Position numbers and translations under genes: made by a program
The notes under the pieces: model-generated
Databases searched by the model: none
What the model saw: only the letters and a program-made list of their open reading frames with translations
What the model was told of the DNA's origin: nothing
Assembly: GCA_011051635.1 (NCBI GenBank)
Contig: DRKV01000386.1
Location: 1 to 10,583 of the forward strand
Reading direction: 5' to 3'
Length of the DNA: 10,583 nt
Origin: Chloroflexota bacterium
Lineage (GTDB): Bacteria > Chloroflexota > Anaerolineae > Anaerolineales > DRKV01
In this document: in pieces, positions 4,654 to 10,583 of the stretch
Layout of the letters: every line of letters starts with the position of its first letter
Numbering within the stretch: position 1 is the first letter of the stretch

Positions 4654-7326
4654 ATGAGTGAATTTCCCCCCGACCCGCCCCAAGAGAGTTCCCCCTCCCC
4701 CCAGATAGTGCCGCACAGCCGGGAAGCCGAAGAGGCCGTCCTGGGCGCGGTGCTCATCAATCCGGAGGCCTACTACGACGTCGCTCAGTTCCTGCGCGCC
4801 GATGACTTCTACATCCATCGGCACCAGTGGATTTGGGAGGCTTTCACGCGCCTGCAAGAGCGCCGCGCCCCCATAGACCTGCTGACCGTCACGGAGGAAC
4901 TCGAGCAAATGGGCTACCTGGACGAGGTGGGCGGGGCGGCCTACCTGACCGCTCTGGTAGGCAACGTCCCTACCTCGCTCCACGCCGAGGCTTACGGGCG
5001 CATCGTCGAGGAGACGGCCATCCGCCGCCGGATGCTGGAGGCCGCCAACCAGATTGCCAAACTGGCCTACCGCGAGGAACTCGGCATCGATGCCGTGATG
5101 AACGACGCCGAAAAAGCAATCTTTGGCGTCAGCGAGCGGCGGCTGACCAGCGACTTGGAGCCTATCAAGACCGTCCTGGCGGAATACTACGCCCGCATAG
5201 ACCAACTCCTGCGCCGCGGTGAAGATACCTACGGAGTCCCCACCGGCTTCGTGGACCTGGACCGTCTCCTGGGCGGTTTGCAGCCTTCCGACCTGCTCAT
5301 CATCGCCGGGCGTCCCGGCCAGGGCAAGACGGGCTTCATGCTCTCGGCGGCCAAGAACGCCGCCCAACTTTACAAGAAGCACGTCGCCGTCTTCTCGCTG
5401 GAGATGTCCAATGAGCAACTCGTCCAGCGGCTTATTTCGCAGGAGACGGGCATAGACTCTCAACGCCTGCGGATGGGCAAACTCAAAGAGGAGGAGTGGC
5501 CGCTCTTCAACCAGGCCATCGAAGCCCTGAGCGAAACGCACATCTACCTGGACGACACTCCCGCCATCACCCCCCTGCAACTGCGTACCAAATGCCGCCG
5601 CCTGCACATGGAGTTCGGCCTGGACCTGATTATCGTGGATTATCTCCAATTGATGACCAGCGGCGGACGCAGCGAGAACCGCGTCCAGGAGGTTTCGCAC
5701 ATCTCCCGCAATCTCAAAGTGCTGGCGCGGGAACTGAACGTCCCCGTCCTGGCGGCGGCGCAACTCTCCCGCGCCGTCGAACAGCGCGCCGATAAACGCC
5801 CCGTCCTCTCGGATTTGAGAGAATCGGGTTGTCTGGCAGGCAATACGTTGATTACACTTGCCGATACCGGAGACCGCCTTCCCATCCGCGACCTGGAGGG
5901 GAAAACGGATTTCCAAATCCTGGCGCTCAATCCCCACACCTACAGGATAGAGCCAATGCCGGTCAGCAGGGCCTTTTGCACGGGAACAAAACCCGTCTTC
6001 CGCCTCACGTCCCGCCTCGGACGAAGCGTGCGCGCCACAGCCAACCACAAATTCCTGACCATAGACGGCTGGAAACGCCTGGATGCTCTGCGAGAAGGGG
6101 AACATATCGCCGTTCCCCGCGTCGTGAAAACATTCCAGTCTGCCCAAAGCATGTCTGATGCTGAATTGGCCTTGCTGGGTCATTTGATTGGTGATGGCTG
6201 CACGCTTCCCCGTCACGCCATTCAGTACACCACCAAGGAACACGACCTTGCGGAACTCGTATGCTCTCTCGCAAAGAGCATTTTTGGCGAAGATGTTGCT
6301 CCCCGCATCGAGCAAGAACGACAATGGTATCAAGTCTATCTTGCGTCTACCCGGCATCACACTCACGGCGTACACAACCCCGTGTCCCAATGGATGAGAG
6401 AGTTGGGTATTTTCGGGTTGCGGTCTTACGAGAAGCGACTTCCCCAAAAAGTATTCAAGCAGCCAAATGAGGCAATTGCTCTCTTCCTGCGCCATCTGTG
6501 GGCTACGGACGGGAGCGTTCAATTGACGAAAGGGAAGAAACCGCGTCCTATCGCATATTACGCCACAAGCAGTCCCCAATTAGCCGAGGACGTGCAGTCC
6601 CTTCTGTTGCGGCTGGGTATCAACGCTGTTCTCAATCAGACGCCGCAAAAGGGCAAAGGACGAGACCTGTTTTCCGTACGCATTACGGGGAAGCCCGACC
6701 TGAGCCGATTCATTGAACACGTAGGAGCAGTGGGAAGGTATCAACAAGGCAGGTTGGCCGAGATTCAGACCTACCTCCGGGAACACGGTGAGAACACCAA
6801 TCGAGATGTAATCCCCCGCCAGGTATGGCGCAAACACGTCGTACCCGCAATGGGACGCATTGGAATGAGCACGCGTCAAATGCAGGCAGAGTTGGGCACC
6901 GCTTACGCCGGAACAGGCATCTACAAAAGGAATCTCGGTCGAAAGCGGGCAAAAAGAGTTGCCACCCTGGTGCATTCGGAAGAATTGCGAGCGCTCGCAG
7001 AGAGCGATGTGTACTGGGACCGCATCGTCAGCATCGAGCCGGATGGAGAAGAACCGGTCTTCGATTTGACCGTGCCCGGCCACCACAACTTTGTCGCCGA
7101 CAACATCATCGTCCACAACAGTTTGGAGCAAGACGCGGACGTGGTGATGTTCATCTATCGCCCCGACTACTACGACAAAGAAACCGTCAAGCAGAACGTG
7201 GCCGAAATCATCGTCGCCAAGCACCGCAACGGGCCGGTGGGGAGCATCGAACTCATCTTCCGCTCCAAATTGGCGAAATTCGAGAACGCCGCCACCCGCG
7301 AGGTGGACCTTTCGGCCCTGACCTGA
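4654..7326 (+). CDS. dnaB: Replicative DNA helicase DnaB, intein-containing precursor
   Basis: This 890-residue precursor is predicted to splice to a 460-residue hexameric 5'-3' helicase that opens the replication fork. The N-terminal DnaB domain covers about residues 20-125 (SREAEEAVLGAVLINPEAYY onward). The RecA-like motor begins near 195 and carries Walker A GRPGQGKT (219-226), SLEMS with the likely catalytic Glu at 250, and Walker B LIIVDYLQL with D329. The conserved block ending SDLRESG (386-392) is interrupted right after G392 by the intein (393-822). The helicase resumes at S823 as SLEQDADVVMFIYRP and ends with the usual EIIVAKHRNGPVG motif. The spliced length is normal for DnaB and no motor motif is missing, so the gene looks functional provided the intein splices. 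There is no strong ribosome-binding site. It starts 9 nt after the DUF151 stop and ends 7 nt before the DnaD-like start, consistent with an operon. Confidence 0.96.
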   Translation: MSEFPPDPPQESSPSPQIVPHSREAEEAVLGAVLINPEAYYDVAQFLRADDFYIHRHQWIWEAFTRLQERRAPIDLLTVTEELEQMGYLDEVGGAAYLTALVGNVPTSLHAEAYGRIVEETAIRRRMLEAANQIAKLAYREELGIDAVMNDAEKAIFGVSERRLTSDLEPIKTVLAEYYARIDQLLRRGEDTYGVPTGFVDLDRLLGGLQPSDLLIIAGRPGQGKTGFMLSAAKNAAQLYKKHVAVFSLEMSNEQLVQRLISQETGIDSQRLRMGKLKEEEWPLFNQAIEALSETHIYLDDTPAITPLQLRTKCRRLHMEFGLDLIIVDYLQLMTSGGRSENRVQEVSHISRNLKVLARELNVPVLAAAQLSRAVEQRADKRPVLSDLRESGCLAGNTLITLADTGDRLPIRDLEGKTDFQILALNPHTYRIEPMPVSRAFCTGTKPVFRLTSRLGRSVRATANHKFLTIDGWKRLDALREGEHIAVPRVVKTFQSAQSMSDAELALLGHLIGDGCTLPRHAIQYTTKEHDLAELVCSLAKSIFGEDVAPRIEQERQWYQVYLASTRHHTHGVHNPVSQWMRELGIFGLRSYEKRLPQKVFKQPNEAIALFLRHLWATDGSVQLTKGKKPRPIAYYATSSPQLAEDVQSLLLRLGINAVLNQTPQKGKGRDLFSVRITGKPDLSRFIEHVGAVGRYQQGRLAEIQTYLREHGENTNRDVIPRQVWRKHVVPAMGRIGMSTRQMQAELGTAYAGTGIYKRNLGRKRAKRVATLVHSEELRALAESDVYWDRIVSIEPDGEEPVFDLTVPGHHNFVADNIIVHNSLEQDADVVMFIYRPDYYDKETVKQNVAEIIVAKHRNGPVGSIELIFRSKLAKFENAATREVDLSALT
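5830..7119 (+). mobile_element. DnaB intein with LAGLIDADG homing endonuclease
   Basis: This 430-residue intein occupies precursor residues 393-822. Splicing motifs are complete: Cys393 first (CLAGNTLITL), block B TANH with H465 (462-465), the C-terminal VFDLTVPGHHNFVADNIIVH, then H821-N822 and Ser823 as the +1 residue. The insertion site (RESG / S-[IL]-EQDAD) and the flanking sequence (FCTGTKPVF, RLGRSVRATANHKFLTIDGW) closely resemble the Synechocystis DnaB intein. Unlike a mini-intein it keeps a central endonuclease: LLGHLIGDG (507-515, D514) and FLRHLWATDGSV (611-622, D619) are the two LAGLIDADG motifs. A basic, possibly helix-turn-helix region follows (about 745-785, MSTRQMQAELG). The homing target is expected to be the empty dnaB site. 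Base composition is lower in GC than the extein: by hand count 6421-6480 has 28 of 60 G+C and 6241-6300 has 30 of 60, against 40 of 60 at 4741-4800 and 37 of 60 at 7201-7260. This fits horizontal acquisition. Confidence 0.95.
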
Positions 7327-7333
7327 AACGCTC

Positions 7334-8038
7334 ATGTTCCCCGGCTTCCCCCCCGGCAAGACGCCCCTCACCCCCATCCCGGAGCCGTTCTTCACCGAAC
7401 TGCTGCCCGCGATTGACCACCTGGGCGAACTCAAACTCACGCTGTACGTCTTCTGGAAACTGAACCGGATGGAAGGGCGCTTCCGCTACCTGCGGCGGGC
7501 GGACATCTTTGCGGATGAAGCCCTCCTGGAGGGGATGGGAGAGACCCCCGAGGAGGCCGCCGCGGTTCTGAAGGAATCCCTCGCCCTTGCGGTGGAGCGC
7601 GGCACCCTGCTGGAAGCGGAACTGGAATTTGAGGGGGCGCAGCACACCCTCTATTTTGTCAACACCCCCAAAGGGCGGGCCGCGTTGCAGGCTATCCGTC
7701 AGGGGCGCTGGAAATTTACGGGGGCGCAAGCCGCTCCCGTGGAGGTCTTGCCCCCGCGTCCCACCGTCTATCAACTCTACGAGGAAAACATCGGGCCTCT
7801 CACGCCCCTCATCGCCGATACGCTGAAAGAAGCCGAAGAAACCTACCCCGCCGACTGGATTGCCGAGGCCATCCAACTGGCGGTGGAGAGAAATGTCCGC
7901 CACTGGCGCTATGTGGATGCCATCTTGCGCCGCTGGGAGGAGGAAGGCCGCCGTGAGCGAGAACATCGAGGAGATTCTGAAGAGACTGGCTACGACAAAT
8001 ACACCTCCGGGCCGTTCGGAGAGTACGTCGAGCACTGA
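7334..8038 (+). CDS. DnaD-domain primosome-like protein
   Basis: This 234-residue protein begins 7 nt after dnaB. Residues 15-110 look like a winged-helix DNA-binding/oligomerisation region (FTELLPAIDHLGELKLTLYV, then FRYLRRADIFADEALLEGMG). Residues 146-205 match the DnaD/DnaB_2 C-terminal domain. Its signature includes YQLYEENIGPLTPLIADTL (146-164), the middle helix YPADWIAEAIQLAVERNV (171-188) and the closing WRYVDAILRRW (191-201), which corresponds to the YxxxI-containing ssDNA-binding element of the family. In Bacillus-type systems DnaD bridges the initiator and the helicase-loader complex and remodels DNA; a similar role here is inferred from the domain and from the position between dnaB and the loader. 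The last 30 residues are charged and overlap the loader's coding region by 86 nt, so the tail may be dispensable. The protein is close in size to DnaD, but pairwise similarity outside the domain looks low. Confidence 0.82.
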   Translation: MFPGFPPGKTPLTPIPEPFFTELLPAIDHLGELKLTLYVFWKLNRMEGRFRYLRRADIFADEALLEGMGETPEEAAAVLKESLALAVERGTLLEAELEFEGAQHTLYFVNTPKGRAALQAIRQGRWKFTGAQAAPVEVLPPRPTVYQLYEENIGPLTPLIADTLKEAEETYPADWIAEAIQLAVERNVRHWRYVDAILRRWEEEGRREREHRGDSEETGYDKYTSGPFGEYVEH

Positions 8039-9380
8039 GGCGCACCCCGCCCACGACCTGCCCGGAGACCCCGACTGTCCTTACTGCGGCGGGGTGGGCT
8101 ACGTGCGCGCCGATGTGCCGGTGGGGCACCCGGATTTCGGCAAGTTGCAGTTGTGCGTCTGCCGGCGGCGGAGCGTGAGCGAGCACATGCGGCGGCGGCT
8201 GTTCGCTCTCAGCAACCTGGACGCTTTGCAGCACCTGACTTTCGACAACTTCGAGCCGCGCGGGCGCATCGGGATTCCGGCGGAGCAGGCCCGTTCGCTG
8301 GAGCGGGCTTACACCGTGGCGCGGCGCTACGCCCAGACGCTGAAGGGCTGGCTGCTGCTGCAAGGCAACTACGGCTGCGGCAAGACGCATCTGGCGGCGG
8401 CGATTGCCAATTTCGCCGTCAGCATGAACGTGCCGACTCTCTTCCTGACCGTCCCCGACCTGCTGGACAATCTGCGCTTCAGTTACCGCGACCCGGAATC
8501 CACCTTTGAGCAGCGTTTCGAGGAGGTACGCACGGTGCGCCTGCTGGTGCTGGACGATTTCGGGACGCAGAACGCCACCCCCTGGGCGCAGGAGAAGTTG
8601 TTCCAAATTCTCAATTACCGCTACATCAACCGCCTGCCGCTGGTGGTGACGACCAACCTCTCGCTGCGCGAAATCGAGCCGCGCATCCGCTCCCGCCTGC
8701 AAGACCCCGAACTGGTGGATTTGGTGGAGATTCGCGCCCCCGATTACCGCAATCCTTCCCGCGACCTGGGACACTCGGCCCTCTCCGCTCTGGATTTGTT
8801 TGGCGAGAAGACTTTCGGCACCTTCCAGCCGCGGCTGGGGGAGAATCTCTCGCCCCAGGAGCGGGAGAGTTTACGCAAGGCGGTGCAGGCCGCCCAGGAT
8901 TTCGCCGAGGAGCCGCGGGGGTGGCTGGTTTTCATGGGGCCTTACGGCAGCGGCAAGACGCATCTGGCGGCGGCGATTGCCAACTACCGCACCCGGGCCG
9001 GCAGACCGCCGCTCTTCGTCATCGTCCCCGATTTGCTCGACCACCTGCGCGCCACCTTCAGCCCGGAGGTGCCTGCCCGCTTCGACCGCCTTTTCGAGGA
9101 AGTCCGCACCGCCCCGCTCCTGATTCTGGACGACCTGGGGACGCAGGCCATGACCCCGTGGGTGCGCGAGAAACTCTACCAGTTGTTCAACTACCGCTAC
9201 AACGCCGAACTGCCCACCGTGATTACCACCGCCAGTTCGCTGGAGGAGATTGACGAGCGCATCCGCTCCCGGCTGATAGACCGCCGTCTATGCCGCACCT
9301 ACGTTCTCCAGGCCCCGCCCTACACAGGCGAGGCCCCTCCGCCCTCCCGGCGGCGGAAATCCCGACGCAAAAAGACCTGA
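7953..9380 (+). CDS. Helicase loader-like protein with two tandem DnaC/DnaI-type AAA+ domains
   Basis: This gene encodes 475 residues. The start chosen is GTG 7953, because AGGAGG (7938-7943) lies 9 nt upstream; an in-frame ATG at 7860 lies deep inside the DnaD-like gene without a site. The N-terminal region has a CPYC...CVC cluster (C42, C45, C68, C70), the likely zinc site seen in DnaI-type loaders. AAA+ domain 1 has Walker A GNYGCGKT (138-145), Walker B LLVLDD (197-202), sensor-1 N235 and arginine-finger motif RIRSRL (244-249). Domain 2 repeats the pattern with GPYGSGKT (329-336), LLILDD (389-394) and RIRSRL (436-441), but its sensor-1 position is A427 in TTAS. Known DnaC and DnaI have one AAA+ domain and place DnaB rings on ssDNA. 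Position after dnaB and the DnaD-like gene supports that job. The C-terminus is basic (RRRKSRRKKT), and its stop codon lies within a palindromic repeat. A general IstB-like ATPase is the alternative, disfavoured by context. Confidence 0.85.
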   Translation: MSENIEEILKRLATTNTPPGRSESTSSTEAHPAHDLPGDPDCPYCGGVGYVRADVPVGHPDFGKLQLCVCRRRSVSEHMRRRLFALSNLDALQHLTFDNFEPRGRIGIPAEQARSLERAYTVARRYAQTLKGWLLLQGNYGCGKTHLAAAIANFAVSMNVPTLFLTVPDLLDNLRFSYRDPESTFEQRFEEVRTVRLLVLDDFGTQNATPWAQEKLFQILNYRYINRLPLVVTTNLSLREIEPRIRSRLQDPELVDLVEIRAPDYRNPSRDLGHSALSALDLFGEKTFGTFQPRLGENLSPQERESLRKAVQAAQDFAEEPRGWLVFMGPYGSGKTHLAAAIANYRTRAGRPPLFVIVPDLLDHLRATFSPEVPARFDRLFEEVRTAPLLILDDLGTQAMTPWVREKLYQLFNYRYNAELPTVITTASSLEEIDERIRSRLIDRRLCRTYVLQAPPYTGEAPPPSRRRKSRRKKT

Positions 9381-9406
9381 CGGGTTTTGGGAAACCCGTC
9401 AGGTCT
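9373..9406. repeat. Palindromic repeat, copy 1 (15-bp stem)
   Basis: AGACCTGACGGGTTT (9373-9387) and its exact complement AAACCCGTCAGGTCT (9392-9406) surround the 4-nt loop TGGG. The left arm contains the TGA stop of the helicase-loader gene (9378-9380). On the minus strand the stem is followed by a run of five T (revcomp of 9369-9373), so it could back up leuS termination. A second copy lies at 9528-9562 in the same orientation. Confidence 0.85.
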
Positions 9407-9421
9407 GGGGTTGCAATCCCA
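9406..9421. repeat. Short imperfect palindrome
   Basis: TGGGGTTGCAATCCCA is symmetric except for one G/T pair, which would be a G-U pair in plus-strand RNA. It abuts the end of palindrome copy 1. Confidence 0.45.
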
Positions 9422-9431
9422 CCGAGGAGCG

Positions 9432-9468
9432 GAAGACTTCCGAAGTCTTATGGACTTCGGAAGTCTTC
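9432..9468. repeat. Nested palindrome (16-bp stem)
   Basis: GAAGACTTCCGAAGTC (9432-9447) pairs perfectly with GACTTCGGAAGTCTTC (9453-9468) across the loop TTATG. Each arm is itself a palindrome of the form GACTTC-N-GAAGTC (9435-9447 and 9453-9465, centre bases C and G). A further nested hairpin, CGGAAG-A-CTTCCG, spans 9430-9442. Several alternative folds are therefore possible. Confidence 0.8.
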
Positions 9469-9482
9469 GTTTCCGGCTTCCC

Positions 9483-9519
9483 CTCCAAAAGCGGCATCGC
9501 GATGCCGCACTCCAAAGCG
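9483..9519. repeat. 18-bp perfect palindrome inside a truncated 27-bp tandem unit
   Basis: GCGGCATCGCGATGCCGC (9491-9508) is perfectly self-complementary. It is bracketed by direct repeats CTCCAAA at 9483-9489 and 9510-9516 (27-bp offset), each followed by GCG. This suggests a tandem or inserted unit of about 27 bp with a partial second copy. Confidence 0.65.
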
Positions 9520-9527
9520 ACGCGAAA

Positions 9528-9562
9528 AGACCTGACGGGTTTTTGGGAAACCCGTCAGGTCT
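9528..9562 (-). terminator. Palindromic repeat, copy 2; probable leuS terminator
   Basis: The same 15-bp arms as copy 1 occur here at 9528-9542 and 9548-9562, with the 5-nt loop TTGGG. It starts 6 nt beyond the leuS stop on the minus strand and is followed on that strand by TTT and then CGCG, as in an intrinsic terminator with a short U tract. In the plus direction it is followed by G residues, so termination of the loader transcript would be less efficient. Confidence 0.6.
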
Positions 9563-9568
9563 GGGGGG

Positions 9569-10583
9569 TCAAACGACGATATTGACTAGGCGCTTTTTGA
9601 CGAGGATGACTTTGCGGGGCGTTTTGCCGCCGATGTGCTTGCGCGCTCCTTCGGCGGCCAGGGCCGCGGCCTTGATGCTCTCCTCGTCGGCGTCCGCAGG
9701 GACGGTAATGCGGTCGCGCACCTTGCCGTTGACCTGCACGGGGATGGTGATTTCTTCCACCGTCAAGGCCGATTCGTCCACTTCGGGCCAGGATTGGGTA
9801 TGCACCGAGTAGGGCTTGCCGAGGGTCTCCACCCACAACTCTTCGGCGATGTGGGGGGCGACGGGGGCCAGCAGGCGCAGGTACACATCCTGGGCTTCTT
9901 CCCAGACGGGGGTTCCCATCGCGCCCTGGGCAGCGGCATCCCGCATGTGGTTGAGGAGTTCCATCAGGCCGGAAATGACCGTGTTGAACTCGAAGTTCTC
10001 CAGGTCGCGGCCCACCTGCCGGATGGTCTGGTGGACTTTGCGGCGCAGGGCGCGCTGCACCTTCGGGGAGGCGGTTCCCGCTTTCCCGGCCCCCTCCGGC
10101 CCCTGGGTGAAGGTCGTCCAGACGCGGTTCATCCAGCGCACCACGCCGTGGATGTTCTCGTCGCTCCACGGGCCGCCCTCCGACCAGCGGTAGCCGAACA
10201 TCAGGTAGCAGCGTACCACGTCCGCCCCGTAACGGCGCACCTGCTCGTCGGGGTCAATCACGTTGCCGCGGCTCTTGCTCATCCGCTGCCCGTCGGGGCC
10301 CAGAATCTGCCCCTGGTTGCGGAGTTGGAGCATCGGCTCCGGGCCTTTGGTGATGCCGATGTCGCGCATCGCTTTGTGGAAGAAGCGGGTGTAAATCAGG
10401 TGCATCGTGGCGTGCTCTGCGCCGCCCGTGTAGGTATCCACCGGCATCCAGTAGTCGTATTCCTTCGGGTCGAAGGGGCCTTCCTCGTAGTGGGGACTGA
10501 GGTAGCGCAAGTGATACCACGAGGAGCACATGAAGGTGTCCATCGTATCGGTCTCGCGGGTGGCGGGGCCGCCGCACACGGGG
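9569..10583 (-). CDS. leuS: Leucyl-tRNA synthetase, C-terminal part (5' end outside window)
   Basis: The last 337 codons of a class I leucyl-tRNA synthetase are visible; roughly 480-500 N-terminal residues, including the HIGH motif and editing domain, lie beyond base 10583. The fragment begins PVCGGPATRETDTMDTF, the zinc-region/catalytic block preceding SSWYHLRY. It continues with DYWMPVDTYTGGAEHATMHL, a highly conserved LeuRS active-site stretch, and the KMSKS loop as RMSKS (bases 10285-10271) followed by RGNVIDP. The anticodon-binding helical domain follows, with FEFNTVISGLMELLNHM and LAPVAPHIAEELW. The C-terminal domain has VNGKVRDRITVPADAD and ends RLVNIVV. LeuRS charges tRNA-Leu with leucine in the cytoplasm. 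SSWY is preceded by Cys (MCSSWY), where many bacterial enzymes have Asp; this appears to be a lineage variant and not damage. The gene converges on the replication cluster and ends 6 nt before a terminator-like palindrome. The GTG at 10579 is internal, not the start. Confidence 0.96.
   Translation of the reverse strand, partial: PVCGGPATRETDTMDTFMCSSWYHLRYLSPHYEEGPFDPKEYDYWMPVDTYTGGAEHATMHLIYTRFFHKAMRDIGITKGPEPMLQLRNQGQILGPDGQRMSKSRGNVIDPDEQVRRYGADVVRCYLMFGYRWSEGGPWSDENIHGVVRWMNRVWTTFTQGPEGAGKAGTASPKVQRALRRKVHQTIRQVGRDLENFEFNTVISGLMELLNHMRDAAAQGAMGTPVWEEAQDVYLRLLAPVAPHIAEELWVETLGKPYSVHTQSWPEVDESALTVEEITIPVQVNGKVRDRITVPADADEESIKAAALAAEGARKHIGGKTPRKVILVKKRLVNIVV

Noticed and set aside
4501..6579. 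A 692-codon open frame on the minus strand opposite dnaB.
   Set aside because: It lies antisense to a clearly recognisable helicase and intein. Its protein is compositionally odd, with no recognisable domain, and it arises from the GC-biased codon pattern of the real gene.
7860..7952. An ATG-initiated N-terminal extension of the loader by 31 residues.
   Set aside because: It lies wholly inside the DnaD domain coding region, gives Trp/Met/Arg-rich sequence unlike loaders, and has no ribosome-binding site. The GTG at 7953 has a strong one.
9373..9562. The repeat cluster considered as a CRISPR array or an integron/attC site.
   Set aside because: Only two copies of one repeat are present, 121 bp apart and with other palindromes between them. 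There is no regular spacer pattern, no cas or integrase gene and no attC-type core sites.

Overview
The window reads as a stretch of chromosome from a GC-rich bacterium, most likely a member of the Chloroflexota (Anaerolineae-like). That assignment is inference. It rests on the overall protein flavour, a replication-initiation set made of DnaB helicase, a DnaD-domain protein and a DnaC/DnaI-type loader, a cytidylate-kinase-like protein beside a PD-(D/E)XK-like protein, and an intergenic palindrome cluster. No rRNA, tRNA, CRISPR array, transposase or phage structural gene was seen.

Layout from left to right. (1) Bases 1-825, minus strand: a truncated PD-(D/E)XK nuclease-like gene that runs off the left edge, preceded on the same strand by a cytidylate-kinase-like gene. 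(2) Bases 826-1187: a divergent intergenic region whose main feature is a TTGTACA-T-TGTACAA palindrome close to the kinase start. (3) Bases 1188-3982, plus strand: a two-gene unit with an ATGA overlap, encoding a GT-B fold glycosyltransferase and a multi-pass polysaccharide/lipid-linked glycan flippase; this is a cell-surface glycan module. (4) Bases 4078-9380, plus strand: a four-gene cluster encoding a bifunctional-nuclease (DUF151) protein, the replicative helicase DnaB interrupted by a 430-residue intein with a LAGLIDADG endonuclease, a DnaD-domain protein, and a helicase loader that carries two complete AAA+ domains in one polypeptide. (5) Bases 9373-9562: five palindromes in under 200 bp, lying between convergent genes. 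(6) Bases 9569-10583, minus strand: the C-terminal part of leucyl-tRNA synthetase, whose N-terminal part lies beyond the right edge.

The core of the window is the replication cluster. DnaB is the ring helicase. The DnaD-like protein and the DnaI/DnaC-like ATPase are the types of protein that recruit and load it. The tight packing (9 nt, 7 nt, then an 86-nt overlap) argues for co-expression. Two features deserve most attention: the intact-looking intein in the most conserved part of DnaB, and the tandem-duplicated loader in which the second ATPase copy has lost the sensor-1 asparagine. The palindrome cluster is the main non-coding curiosity. One of its repeat copies supplies the loader's stop codon, and the other sits where a leuS terminator would be.
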